Assembly: GCA_963930775.1 (NCBI GenBank)
Contig: OZ005695.1
Location: forward strand, 806,001-870,000
Reading direction: 5' to 3'
DNA length: 64,000 nt
Origin: Cliona cf. orientalis
Taxonomy: Eukaryota; Porifera; Demospongiae; Clionaida; Clionaidae
Under the pieces are notes generated by a model that had not been told where the DNA came from, ran no database searches, and saw only the letters and a program-made list of their open reading frames with translations. Shown here one piece after another: positions 1 through 37,400 of this stretch. A program made the position numbers and the translations under genes. The stretch's first letter is position 1, and each line of letters starts with the position of its first letter.

Positions 1-1701
1 TAACTCCAGTGTCCTTATTTGTTGATGAAGCATTTGTATCTCTTCCTCATTCTGTTTTTGCTGATCATGGTTTGGCTGTTGACCACCTTCCTCTCCTTGC
101 TGTTGCTGCTGCTGCATCATTACCTTAAGCTTCTCTCGCAAATTTCTCAGTTGGTCCATTATTTCCTGCTGTTTATCTTTCGGCTGTTGATCATGCTCTC
201 CTTGTTTTGTAATCATTTCCGATTGTTTATGTAACTGTTCGATATTCTCTCTCTGTTGCTGCTGTTGTGACATTTCTTGTTTTTTAAGCTGAACTCCCTC
301 ACCTTCAATGTCCATTCGCCCTTCTTTAATTTCCTCATGCTTTTCTTTGATTTCCTTCCTCTGTGCGTCTGCAGAATGCTTTTGCTGTAAAAGTTCACGT
401 TCTTTTTGCTGCTGTTGTTCAAGCTTCAATCGTCGCTGTTCTTCCTCTCTCTGTTGTTCAAGCTTCAATCGTCGCTGTTCTTCCTCTTTTTGTTGTTCAA
501 GTTTCAATCGTCGCTGTTCTTCCTCTCTTTGTTGTTCAAGCTGCAATTGTCGCTGTTCTTCCTCTTGTTGCTGACCACCACCTGATCGTTGAGCATTTTC
601 TGCTCCCTGCAAAACGTGCTGTGGTGCTTGCCCTCGTTGCTGCTGCTGGTCAGGATCCATAAGTATCCACTGCCCACCATGTAGCACCCATTTCGGCCGC
701 ACCCCTCGTTGATGCTGTCGTTGCTGCTCAGGGTCCTCTGGTACAGGTACCCACTGCCCACTGTGTAGCATTGTTCTCTGGCCTTGAGAGCTCACCTGTG
801 GAGCACTTTCACCTCGCAGCATAAACTTCTGCCGGAATTCTTGTCGTCGGTTCAATACTGTCTGTAGGTCACCTTGAAGTTGTTGACAGAATGCCTCTTG
901 TCCCAAAAGTTGCTGTTGTTGATCAGGGCCAAATCGTGGCCCACCACTACTTTGCTGCATGTGCCTAAGCCGATGCAGTTCTTGTTCAAGCTGCTGTTTC
1001 AACTGTCCTTCACTTCCAACCAGCAGCTGGTCATACTCCAAGAGTTGTTGCGGTTCACTCACCCCTCCCAGCATGATAACTTGATGCCACAATCCTTGCT
1101 GTTGCTTCAATACTATCTCTAGATCATTCCATAGTTGTCGACACCACATCCTCTGTCGCATAAGCTGTTGAAATTGATCAGGACGTAATTGTTGCCCATA
1201 TGCATGGAAATTCGATTCCATTGACCCAAGCCAGTAGGCTTGTTCATCATACTTCCGCTTTAGTTCACCATACATTCTCTGGTTTTCAGTCAACTGCTGT
1301 TGGTAATGCAACAGTTGTTGCTGCTCACGGCCGAGTACTACTGGACCTGGCTGTTGCGGCCCACGTGTCTCCTGAATCGGCTGCACTCCTTGCATTGGCT
1401 GTTGTGTGAGTACTGCTTGCTTGAGGGATTGGTCACCCTCATTTAGTCGAGAGAAGTCCCCACCACCGGCCTGGGTACCGCTCGCGTTCCGATCACTTGT
1501 CGGTTTCGCGGCTCCGGGAGATCGGAAAGGATTTAGAGTCGGCTCTGCTAAGGGCTTTTCGGCAAGGTAACCAGGTTGGGTCGCTTCACAGAAAGGACAG
1601 CTGGGTAGCGAGTTAGCTGCAACACCCACACCCGGTGCTATTGTTTCTTTGCAGACGGCACATCGCCAACACTTCGGTCTCCCTCCTGAATCGTTCGACA
1701 T
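1..1701 (-). CDS. Zinc-ribbon, Gln-rich coiled-coil protein (partial, runs off left edge)
   Basis: An open frame of exactly 567 codons runs from an ATG at 1701 to the window edge without a stop. Residues about 11-40 form a zinc-ribbon-like unit, WRCAVC followed by CPFC about 20 residues later. This resembles the WQCVHC...CLIC start of the divergent RNF213 homologue next door. A long glutamine- and glutamate-rich, coiled-coil-prone region follows, with a four-times repeated 13-residue unit (EEEQRRLKLEQQ plus K or R) encoded around 417-572. It also has two WVPVPEDP/WILMDPDQ-type repeats, each preceded by a VLHGGQ- or MLHSGQ-like stretch. I do not recognise the full protein. It could be the N-terminus of a second RNF213-like gene, because the ribbon and the head-to-head position match, but no AAA+ part is inside the window. 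The reading frame is certain; the function is unknown. Confidence 0.75.
   Translation of the reverse strand, partial: MSNDSGGRPKCWRCAVCKETIAPGVGVAANSLPSCPFCEATQPGYLAEKPLAEPTLNPFRSPGAAKPTSDRNASGTQAGGGDFSRLNEGDQSLKQAVLTQQPMQGVQPIQETRGPQQPGPVVLGREQQQLLHYQQQLTENQRMYGELKRKYDEQAYWLGSMESNFHAYGQQLRPDQFQQLMRQRMWCRQLWNDLEIVLKQQQGLWHQVIMLGGVSEPQQLLEYDQLLVGSEGQLKQQLEQELHRLRHMQQSSGGPRFGPDQQQQLLGQEAFCQQLQGDLQTVLNRRQEFRQKFMLRGESAPQVSSQGQRTMLHSGQWVPVPEDPEQQRQHQRGVRPKWVLHGGQWILMDPDQQQQRGQAPQHVLQGAENAQRSGGGQQQEEEQRQLQLEQQREEEQRRLKLEQQKEEEQRRLKLEQQREEEQRRLKLEQQQQKERELLQQKHSADAQRKEIKEKHEEIKEGRMDIEGEGVQLKKQEMSQQQQQRENIEQLHKQSEMITKQGEHDQQPKDKQQEIMDQLRNLREKLKVMMQQQQQQGEEGGQQPNHDQQKQNEEEIQMLHQQIRTLEL
417..572 (-). 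repeat. 39-bp tandem repeat coding for 13-residue coiled-coil units
   Basis: Four near-identical 39-base units (plus-strand form begins GTTCAAGCTTCAATCGTCGC) lie in frame within the left-edge gene. Each encodes E-E-E-Q-R-R-L-K-L-E-Q-Q plus K or R, so copy-number change would keep the frame. The repeat lengthens a helical, charged coiled-coil segment. Confidence 0.85.
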
Positions 1702-2056
1702 CTCAAGATTTGCTATTTAAAACGTAGCCAACTTGAAATTTTAGATCTACCGCTTTACCTCAGTACTTGACAAGTCGGCCAAATGGTGTTTGTCATATGC
1801 ATCCCGATCCCCAGGAATCGGAGTGGGCGATTTTTAATAGTTCAGGGATTTCCCCCGGGGTAGTCCCTCCACCCTCGAACCCTGCACTGTCATCTTGACG
1901 AGAGAATAAATTATTATTAGTGAGATAAAGAACTGCTGTTAATAGGTACTAGGTATCTACTGCGTGTGAGAATTAACTTGAGTTTGCGTATAAACTTCTA
2001 AAAAGCTCCACGTCAACATTAATTTTGTGAGATTTTCTACTCAGCATTGAAACAGT
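1702..2056. promoter_or_regulatory. Shared bidirectional promoter region
   Basis: The 355 bases between two divergently transcribed ATGs (1701 minus, 2057 plus) must hold the 5' ends and promoters of both genes. I see no clear TATA box with good spacing. There are GC-rich stretches near 1855-1885. The head-to-head layout and shared N-terminal ribbons suggest an old inverted duplication, which is inference. Confidence 0.5.
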
Positions 2057-28325
<26,269 letters not shown>

Positions 28326-29218
28326 CTGTGTCTAATTATATCAGTATGCATAGTAGCAGTTAATATTTCATTATAAATTATGTGACTAAATTTGCTGTAG
28401 TACACTATTGATTTATGACACTTAGTCTTGTGATTTATTGACTATGCGACCCTGTACCATGTTTGCATTCCATAAAATTGCATGCACACTCGGTGAATGA
28501 CCTCTTAGCTTCTACAATTGCACGTCCTCAGCACTTTTCCAGTCGTGAATATCATTGAGATGATGGAATCAGGGACCTCTATGGCATATGGCATTCATTG
28601 CAGATCACATCACATGCACATTTAGATTGCATAGTTGAGGGAGGTGAAGGTCAACATAATTATCATGTGCATGACCAAGAGGGATGTCAGCTGACTTTGT
28701 AACAGGCCTAGGGTTGCTGTGACCTTGTTTTCACATGCATCCCAAAAATAGATTTCTGAGCTTAGCCAACACCTGCTAATGATAATATTCATACTGAACT
28801 TGTTACGGGTTATGAGAAAATTATTAATAGCAATTATTGACTGTTAATACTGCAGTACAATGAATGTGGTCTTTCTGCTACCCAGTAAGGTGAACCTCAT
28901 TGTTCTAACTACTTAAATTTTAAGGTGCCCTCCGAGCCTAGGCCTCACTATTTTATGCCTATACGTGCATGCATTGTGTCCACACCACAAAACCTACCCA
29001 CAACTTCACCGGTGGTTGGAGTGCATGCTGGTTCTATCAATAGCTAATTGGCTGCCAATGCACAATGGGTAATTATTTTATTACACTCATGCACCCTAAT
29101 GCATGATATGAAACATAATTTTAATCTATTGGAAATATTGGATCATAGTATTACCATCCAAAACAAGAGACAACCTGCACTTAAATTGATAATAATAATA
29201 TAATAATTAGCTATTATG
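28326..29218. other. Gene-free gap between convergent genes
   Basis: About 890 AT-rich bases separate the stop of the RNF213 homologue from the stop of the MFSD12-like gene. It should contain both 3' UTRs. I see no open frame of note, no RNA gene and no clear repeat here. Confidence 0.6.
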
Positions 29219-31802
29219 CTATAAGCTTAGATCACGTAGTTCATCTTTTTGGCCTGTAATAGTATTGATATCAGTTCTCTCTTGGGTGCCTTCTGCTGCC
29301 GTTGCTGAATTCTTTGTTGGGTGTTGTAGGCTTTGCTTTTGCTCATCAATGGTTGAAACAAGCATAGATCTGTTGCTCTTTAGTAGCGGCGCTGTCGATT
29401 CTGCATCACCTGTGATTGCCAAAAATAAATTAAATGAGATCAGGATCATATCCAGCATGCATATGCACATCTTATATCCTATATGTTCAGGCTTTTGTAT
29501 TTCCAGACAACATTAATTTAAACTTTTGAGATTTGGAATGTAACTGCACTAGGTGGAAAAGGTCAGCAGCTATATAGCTCTCCACAAGAAGACATACAGC
29601 AAGACAAAAATTACCATTTTGTATTGTTCCATATAAAGTCTCTGGACTTGATGGGTGAGCTTTTACAGCACGTACATCACTATAGAGATTAGTGCCTCTT
29701 GGGTGCCACATTTCCAGTGCCTTGATCAGAATGATGGCCACCAGGCCTAGAAGGGTTGCACTGAGAGACACAAACACTATCACTGATCGATAGAAGACAG
29801 GTTCACTGTTGGGAAATCAATGAGAGTATCTGGTAAAAATTTTTTTACTGAAATGTGGCTGTTATTTATCCTTACTTCTGGGAGTGTGCTCGTAGGATGA
29901 TGTTGTTCACTATTCCGTTGGACAAGCGATCGGCAAAGTAGGCCCATCCGTATACAAACGCACTGCTTCCCTAGGTGGAGGAGGAGAAGGAGTCTATCAT
30001 GCTAACTAACTACTTTGAGCTACGTAGTACAAGCACACAAATAATAATAACATGCACATGCGTGAAACATTGAAAATATGGAGTGGCCTGGGGACGAGGC
30101 TAGCTCATGTCTACATGGCTGCAACCAGTACACCACTGATAGCTTTGAGTGTGGTCATAGCTAATCCCTTCTTGTGGTTGATTAGCAGCACTTACTGTGT
30201 TCTCTCCCACCAGTAGAGACAAGTGGGTGAGCCCTACCACACTCAACGCTGTCCCACCAACGCCAAAGAGAATGACGGCAAGATAGATGTCGTCCCCAAT
30301 CCAGTCCCCTGCAGGTATGCTAGCTTTCAAAGGATGGAACTGGAACCACATCCTGCAGTATGAAACATAATGATTATTGTCCCCTATAGTACACATGTTG
30401 GTTGCCATGGTAACCACATGTGCTTCGGCTATATTTCACGCATTAGGCTTACATTGAAATCCAAATTACAACGATGCCAAAAATGTACACCAACTGCAAG
30501 GATATTGAAAAATAGGGTGATCACGTGACTGCATGAGTGCATTATACACCCACTCTCACCTTTAATCCAACGTACTTGCTGATTATCTTCGCAAACGGAG
30601 TGAGTATGCAACTGGTTACAAACAGCACGAGGGGACCAATTGCAATGCTGGTCTATTATTATGAATTTATAAACGGCATCAAAATTAATGTGATGGTGAC
30701 TACTATACAATACATGATATTTTCAACGTACCTTATCCATTTCTAGAGTCTCAAGAAGATAAAATGGAAGATAGGTTAAAGGGATGACAGTGACTAGCTT
30801 GGCAACTATGAAAGTGCATATCACCTTTGGAAGTGAGAGGAAAATAAAGTGAATTGCAGACGACTAGATCTCATTCCATAGTAATTTTTACCAAATAAAA
30901 CTGAGGATTTTGAAGCCACTTGTACCACGTAAGCTTCTTCAACTTCACATTCGATTTTTCACGAACAAATATTTGGAACGGCAAAGTGAATACAAACCCA
31001 ACTATAACCACTATCAGTGCAAGAACCTGTATAAGAACAAAATAAAGAACAGTTATATTAAAATTACAAATTACATCCACTACACCTACCCAGAATGTAG
31101 TTTTGGTGCCGGGGTCAAAGTGCTTTGGATCCTTTAATCCGTTGTCCAGTGTTGCCAGCAAGATCCACATCAAGATGAATACAAGCAGAGCGCTTGCAAC
31201 CTGAACCCCATACCTACCGTGGTACATATCATCAGCAATAGAGTCACATAGTGGCAAAAAATACATACGTATGTGCATCCACTCATAAAATAGTTTGTAT
31301 ACTGAGATTAATTTATACATGCATGTAGCTACCTGATTGAATTCAGCTCCACTTTTATGTGTTTGTTGGAGGTGAGCTCTGGTATTAGCGCCAATTGACA
31401 GATCTGCGTGCTAGCCCAGCCGAACTGGAACACCGCAGCAAAGCTTGAGTAGTAGAGCACCTTGAACGGCTCGGCTACGTCCGCGCAGCCGATGCAAGGG
31501 AACCAGATGAAGAAAAAGGAACACGCAACGCACAGCACGCCGATAAGGTGAAAAATCTTGCGTCTCCCGTACTTGCATACGCATTGGTCCGACCATATCC
31601 CTATGAACGGCGTCACCACGGCTCCGATGACTTGCGTTATGAGCAGAATAGTGGCCGTACTCGAGGGTGAGATTTGCAGCACCTTCTGAAAGTACATCAC
31701 GCTGTAGGGGTACCACAGCCCCATCACCGTCATGATATTGAGGACATGGCCTGTCCCGAAGGCAACGCGCTGAAGCATGGGGAGCTTGTCGCTGTCAGAC
31801 AT
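29219..31802 (-). CDS. MFSD12-like: MFSD12-like major facilitator transporter
   Basis: About ten exons read from the ATG at 31802 to a TAG at 29219-29221. The first exon starts MSDSDKLPMLQRVAFGTGHV and has the MFS loop between helices 2 and 3 (GIWSDQ...YGRRKIFHLIG). Later exons give further membrane helices: VASALLVFILMWILLATLD, the VFTLPFQIFV region, SIAIGPLVLFVTSCILTPF, a short LQLVYIFGIVVIWISM exon, DDIYLAVILFGVGGTALSVV and GSSAFVYGWAYFADRLSNGI. The last two match MFSD12 closely. The tail is cytosolic and polar. MFSD12 imports cysteine into lysosomes and melanosomes in vertebrates; the substrate here is unproven. Approximate exon ends, minus strand: 31802-31332, 31210-31090, 31026-30890, 30820-30730, 30660-30560, 30496-30453, 30360-30203, 29975-29876, 29809-29612, 29409-29219. 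Confidence 0.85.
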
Positions 31803-31982
31803 TCTCTCTGCTCTTGGATCATGGACGAAGACTCCTTAGAGCTTTTTACACCGTGAGCATACGTATTACTACCATAGATCGCGGTACGGTGCGCGTGCGG
31901 TGGATTGTACTGGCCACGCCCACAAACGATAACGATAGACGTTGAGTGAAAGAACAACGATCGTGCACGGTAGGCGTTCAAG
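31803..31982. promoter_or_regulatory. Bidirectional promoter region, transporter/receptor
   Basis: Only 180 bases separate the ATGs of the MFSD12-like gene (minus) and the seven-helix receptor (plus). It is richer in CG dinucleotides than the surrounding introns (for example ATCGCGGTACGGTGCGCGTG), as expected for a compact shared promoter. Confidence 0.5.
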
Positions 31983-33152
31983 ATGTATTCTCATGATACA
32001 GATGGTGACAACGATGCCGACGACGTCGATAATGTAACTAAGTGTCTGGACTTCGGTATCCGAACTGAAAAAACAGTGCTCAGTATCAAACTATCGATCG
32101 GTGCCTTCACCGTGCTCGCTAATTTGCTGGCTATCATCCTCATCATAGCCTCGAAGAGGTTCCGCGACTTTCTCTATCGCCTGGTCATTTACTTACTGAT
32201 CACCGACATTCTCCAAGCGTTTACTATTTGCCTGGCGCTGTTTCCTATCACCGTCCGCAATGATACGAAACCCGCCCAAGTGAGAAACGGCTCTTTGTGG
32301 CACGACACATGCGCTGGGACGGGGTTTATTCTGATGGTCACCATGTGGATGGGGAATATTGTCATCATCTGGATTGTAGGTCACCTAGTGACTCTTGGTT
32401 GGCGTGAACAGCGCTCACATAAAGTACAGAACGCAGCTGATACTCCATGCAGCAGAAAGGAAGTACTTGGTGTGCTATTTCTGTTTTTTGGACCATTTCT
32501 TGTTGCTTGGATACCTTTCATTTTGCCAGGACAAATGTACGGGATATCTGGCCCCTGGTGCTGGATCAAAATGGTTCAGCATGCATGTGGTGATCTTCAC
32601 AAGGAGCCACTAATCATTGTGTTTATCTTCTTTTACGGCCCTTTGGTGTTGATTGTGCTATTTTCGCTCATCTGCATGATTCTCACTATCGTTCTCGTGT
32701 GTCATGGTGCAGTGAGGAGGCATTTCTCTGTCGATCATCACCAACGGCGTATGAAAGAAATCATAATTGTGTTGGCCTACCCCATGCTGTATTGCACTGT
32801 GTGCCTGATCCTTTTAGCAAATCGAGTGAACGCTATTATCCATCCTGATGAAGACCCCGACTCAGCATTTTGGTATGCCCATACTGTAGCCGATCCAGTG
32901 CGTGTTCTGTTGCCTGCAGTGGCCTTCTTGCTTCATCCTTTCGTCTGGCGAGACCTGTGTAGTCGTAAAAGGCCTTCTTCTTCCCTTGCTGCGAGTTCCA
33001 CGCACAAGCCAAACCAGCCGGACCAAAGCAACAATGTGAATGAGGAAGATCAGGATGACATGGAAGATGATCTACTGATCGCTCAGTCAAATGTAAACTA
33101 TGGAACCTATGATGATGATGAAAGGTACTTGTCTGGGGTTCTTGACAGTTGA
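31983..33152 (+). CDS. Intronless seven-transmembrane receptor (GPCR)
   Basis: The single 389-residue frame has seven strong membrane helices. They are near residues 37-58 (LSIGAFTVLANLLAIILIIA), 64-90, 108-138, 158-180, 205-235, 253-280 and 292-318 (DPVRVLLPAVAFLLHPFVW). A Cys at the top of helix 3 (HDTCAGTGF) and one in loop 2 (GPWCWI) could form the usual disulphide. The N-terminal tail is acidic and lacks a signal peptide. The tail after helix 7 is Ser/Asp/Glu-rich. The pattern is closest to the cAMP-receptor-like or GPR157-like branch, but there is no diagnostic motif such as DRY or NPxxY. Ligand unknown. Its lack of introns contrasts with its neighbours and suggests an old retrocopy, or simply the habit of invertebrate GPCR families. 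Confidence 0.8.
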   Translation: MYSHDTDGDNDADDVDNVTKCLDFGIRTEKTVLSIKLSIGAFTVLANLLAIILIIASKRFRDFLYRLVIYLLITDILQAFTICLALFPITVRNDTKPAQVRNGSLWHDTCAGTGFILMVTMWMGNIVIIWIVGHLVTLGWREQRSHKVQNAADTPCSRKEVLGVLFLFFGPFLVAWIPFILPGQMYGISGPWCWIKMVQHACGDLHKEPLIIVFIFFYGPLVLIVLFSLICMILTIVLVCHGAVRRHFSVDHHQRRMKEIIIVLAYPMLYCTVCLILLANRVNAIIHPDEDPDSAFWYAHTVADPVRVLLPAVAFLLHPFVWRDLCSRKRPSSSLAASSTHKPNQPDQSNNVNEEDQDDMEDDLLIAQSNVNYGTYDDDERYLSGVLDS

Positions 33153-33430
33153 GTCCACAAAATTTATTGTGCACTGTGTGCAAATTTTTTGTTATGTACT
33201 TTAATATAGTAGTAGGCTATTATTTTTTGTATTTCTAATAGATGTGCATTTATATTTGAATTGATACCATCCCTTATGTTGTATTATAGTTCCCATCGTT
33301 TAATGACTACTCTCGCGGCCAGCCCCGCCCTCTCTGCCGCGCGATTGAGCATGTGACGTGATGCGCGTGGGGATTCATGTGTACTTTGACCTCGCGAGCT
33401 CGGCAAGTCGAGAACGATCGACCTTAAGAA

Positions 33431-34399
33431 ATGGAAAATACCTCGTGTTGCAGGCCAAATTTCTTATGCGGGATATGCAATCGTGTTCTAACGGATCCTC
33501 AGCAAACGCTATGCTGTGGCAGTCACTTTTGTCGAAGCTGCATCGACGAAAAATGCGCGGCAGGCGAGACCACTTGTCCAGAATGCAAAGCCGAGAAAAT
33601 GAGCTACTTCCATGACATGCACTTCGGGCGTCTCGTAAAGGAATCTCGTCCTCAGTGTCCTGCTGACGTTGACTGTTCTGAACATTGTGACCACTCTCAT
33701 CGCAATCAGCACATGCCGGATGGGGTGCGGTCGGAGTTGAAAAAGCGGGATCAATCAACAGACGCTGCGTGCGCCCACATGAAAGAAACATATGATAAAC
33801 ACCTTTTGCAATTGACAAATCTCTCGTCTAAACTATCTCAACTCCAGACAAGTATTTCCGAAAGACAGGAAAAGATCGAAGAAAAGCTTGATGCTCAAGA
33901 GAAGGTGCTTCAAGCGTTATGTAGCAAAGTAAGAACACTAGAAAATCGAGTTTCTTCACATGCCCTCCTTCCCTATACGGTAACTGTACCTGACATTGAT
34001 CATTACATTGAAGGAAGTGGAGGGGAAGAGTGGAAGAGCCCAAGATTTTACACGGGAACACATAGCGACAAACAATACCGACTGCAGCTGAGCGTTGTGC
34101 CTCATAGCATCCACAAGCGGAATAAAGAGGCAGCATTGTCAGCAAGTTTGCTTGTCACCAGTGGAGAAGCAGATCAAAGGTTGACTTGGCCTTTTCACGC
34201 AATGTTCGTGCTTACTTTCGTGGATCCATCGGGCACTGAGGTGCCTTATACAGTGACTGGGCGACATACTTGGACAAGTTCCAGTGATGAATCTAGTATG
34301 CAGTTCAAAGCTTGTATCACTCACAGAGATCTGCTGAAATATGTGCAAGATGATAACACACTGCACTTGTGTATTCATGACCACAAATTGGACCAATAA
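33431..34399 (+). CDS. RING - coiled coil - MATH (TRAF-like) protein, intronless
   Basis: The frame is 322 residues. A RING finger at residues 13-52 uses Cys13, Cys16, Cys28/29, His32, Cys34, Cys37, Cys49 and Cys52. A Cys/His-rich stretch follows (CPADVDCSEHCDHSHRNQH), then a coiled coil at about 115-178 with heptads of Leu and Ile. The C-terminal 140 residues read as a MATH/TRAF-C beta-sandwich (KSPRFYTGTH, then SGEADQRLTWPF, then CITHRDLLKYV, then LHLCIHDHKL). TRAF proteins usually have several TRAF-type zinc fingers between RING and coiled coil; here that region is reduced to one short Cys/His patch. A likely role is an E3 ligase or adaptor downstream of receptors, inferred from architecture. 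It is convergent with hydrolase-GTPase gene 1, whose stop is 45 bases away. Confidence 0.85.
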   Translation: MENTSCCRPNFLCGICNRVLTDPQQTLCCGSHFCRSCIDEKCAAGETTCPECKAEKMSYFHDMHFGRLVKESRPQCPADVDCSEHCDHSHRNQHMPDGVRSELKKRDQSTDAACAHMKETYDKHLLQLTNLSSKLSQLQTSISERQEKIEEKLDAQEKVLQALCSKVRTLENRVSSHALLPYTVTVPDIDHYIEGSGGEEWKSPRFYTGTHSDKQYRLQLSVVPHSIHKRNKEAALSASLLVTSGEADQRLTWPFHAMFVLTFVDPSGTEVPYTVTGRHTWTSSSDESSMQFKACITHRDLLKYVQDDNTLHLCIHDHKLDQ

Positions 34400-34444
34400 C
34401 TATTGATAACTACATACTTTGTGGTACAATGTGTGATTTCATTA

Positions 34445-37400
34445 CTATCTGTTCCAGGAGGTCTCAAATTGTTCTTGTAATACCCTTGCGGTGTCCTTTT
34501 CTTTCAAATGTTCCTCTAACGCTTCCACAATCCACTTCCCAACATCCTTGACTCCCTTAATCCCAGCATCACGAATGTTTTGCTGTCCCTCCTGACATTT
34601 CAAGAGCGAATCATTGTCCACTTTCAGCGAGTAGAGATCCACAGTTCGCAAGGGAGAATCAGAAGCTTTTGTCATAATTTTTTTACGAATACCCTAATAA
34701 TAAATTTCGATCATTTTCAAAATTAAATTTTCTAGCATAGTCTTACCTCCACTTCTTTCTTGATGGCTCTCTTAGCGTACGCTGGATCTCTTTCACTCTT
34801 CTCCTCATCTGCGCACTCAGCATAGAGTCTGTCCCCATGAGTCAGGCAGACCAGGTGGGGAATGGCGTACTGGTTCAGCTTGTTGCACCACTCAATAGCT
34901 GCTCCAGTGTGGGCATTTCTGTAGCAGGTGATCATGTGACTTTAATAGATAGCTAGCATGCATACATTAGTCTCATCCCCAGGCTCTCCAATCTTTTTTT
35001 TTTTTTGCATGAATTGAAGATGATGGAGAACCACCTGTATGGTATAGCCTCAAGCACGAGTAGATGAGGCTTTTCAAAAAAGTACTGCATCAGCTGTTCA
35101 AGGTATCAGTATCAGGTTTTCAATACTGGTACCTTGAAAGCTGATGCAGGTACCTTAAGAAGTTGATGGTTAAATTTTGAGGCAATACATATCTCATCTA
35201 CTCCTGCTTGAGGCCGGCTATACCCTACAGGTGGCCCTAACAGTATGTGGCTGCTAGTGATAATCTTTACAGTGGTCATAATTTACCTCATACATAAACA
35301 CTGATAGCAGAAATTGCAGAATTTTCCCAGAATTTTACGGCCGCATGAAACACATGCTATAGCTACCATAATATTATAGCCCATGAACACTCAAACCATG
35401 TGATAACATACAAGGGTTGGCCACATGACATACCTGTAATTGACGACAAACACCACCAGCTGGGCGAGGGTGCGGAGAAGGTTGACCAGATCCGAAATGC
35501 TATCATCTTGGTCATCAACACCTGGAAAGTCGATCACATCAAAGTTCTCGACTCCTTTGATGCCATAGATAAATGGTACTGTGGTACGCTTCTCTTCTCT
35601 CGTACCTGTTTCAATTGCCTATAATAAGATTACAAGAGATAAAATAAGCCAAAAGGCAATGCTTATTGACATGTATACCATTATTTGGAAGAGTTCTTTG
35701 ACTAGCGTCGACTTTCCAGAGTTTACGAGCCCCACAACTCCAACACTGGTGTGGCAAGAGAGTTCAGTACGCAATTTGTGCATCGAGAGGGAAAATTTGA
35801 GCCACCTAGCTATCAGTCGACGATGGGAGGGGACTATCGTTGATAATCCAATGTCCTTAAACAGCATTTCCCAGTTTTCTTCAATTACTTCCAATGGAGT
35901 AGAATTGTCGATCTGTTGGTGTTCTGGCACTGTAGAATTAGCAAATTTCCAATAGAGATGGCTTTCCAGTGAGTAGACAAGAAATTTATCATCTATCAGA
36001 ATAGGCTCATCGTGACGAAGGCTGGAGCTTAGCAAGAACTGTAGCTTGCCAGCATACTTGCTGTTGGCAATGTCTCTGTCAGTTTCTTTCTTTGTCTCGT
36101 AAGCAGGAACTGTATGGCCAGTCTCATCTGCAATGCTGCGAATATGCCTACTGACTGAAACGTACTGTGTCGAAATGTTCTTGGACACTTTTCTTCGGAA
36201 TATCCCCAGACCAAGCTTTAAAAGCTGCCAGTAGCTGACCGTGAGGTTGTAATCGGAAACTGGAATACGAACGTACTCTTCCATGAAAGCAGTGATTATT
36301 TGGATGCACATGTGTAGCTCTTCGTTCCGCAGCCGATTCACATAATCGAGAAGTCTGGCATTGTGTGCTTTGGTGGAGGATTTTTCAGCATCCCTAGCTG
36401 AACTTGGGCGTGTTCTTAGTGTCTCTCTCGTGTTGGTTTGCAGCTCCAAAAGCTCACTTCGACCTTCTTTCAGGAGAGTCCGCGGAGATTTAATACCAGG
36501 TAACCTTGCAGCCTTTGGAATACCTTCACGTTTGCTGAGTTTCTCTGTAGCTCCAAACAGCGACTTTACACTGATTCCAGATACTGCAGGGATTCTTCCA
36601 TGACAATCATTAATCGCCTCCTCCACAGTCTCTTGCAGGTACTTGACTGTGTCAAAATTCTCTCCACTGTTTGAAGCGACATCGGGACCAAACCACTTCA
36701 GGTATTTGCTTTCGTGTGGAGAAGCTTTGAACCACAGGAAGGAAAAAGCAGCTCTTTTCTTTGCTGCAGCTACGAAGACATGAAATAAATCTTCCAGTGT
36801 CGTTGTTTGATCGAACTGAACTGTTTCACCTCGAAGCTTCGTGATAGCTAGGCCGGCGTTGATGAAGAAGCTTTGTGACAAGGGAGGCCTGATGTCTGCA
36901 CGCTTCAGGGTGCGGCACAGATGAGAAGCATTTCGATTGCTGCTAGTACTGGCAATACAGCAGAAAGCACTTTCAATCGGGACAATCCCTACGATCGATT
37001 TCAAAAAATCTTGAATCATCTTGAATCGTTTAGAGGTGTGAGGAGATGAAATTGAGGCACCATGGGGATATCGCTCAAGAAGTGCTCCAAGAAAAGACAG
37101 CTCAATGACTTCAGCTATCGATAAGTTGGCCACCTGTTGTTTCCGACAGGATATGTAAAATTTCTGCAAAGAGGGTTGAATCAAATATCATCAGAAAGAT
37201 ACACTGTAGTTTTACTTACAGCAATACCCCCTTATATTATGCCATTAATTACTGATAACTAAAATACATTTATGTATACTGAAAGCAAGATTGTACCATT
37301 ATACCTTGTGTTTAACTTGAACGTTGTTGAAATGATATTCTCCAAAATGAGTGAAGAGGCAGATATTGGCAGTCTCTTCTACTTCCTGGTAATCGTTGCT

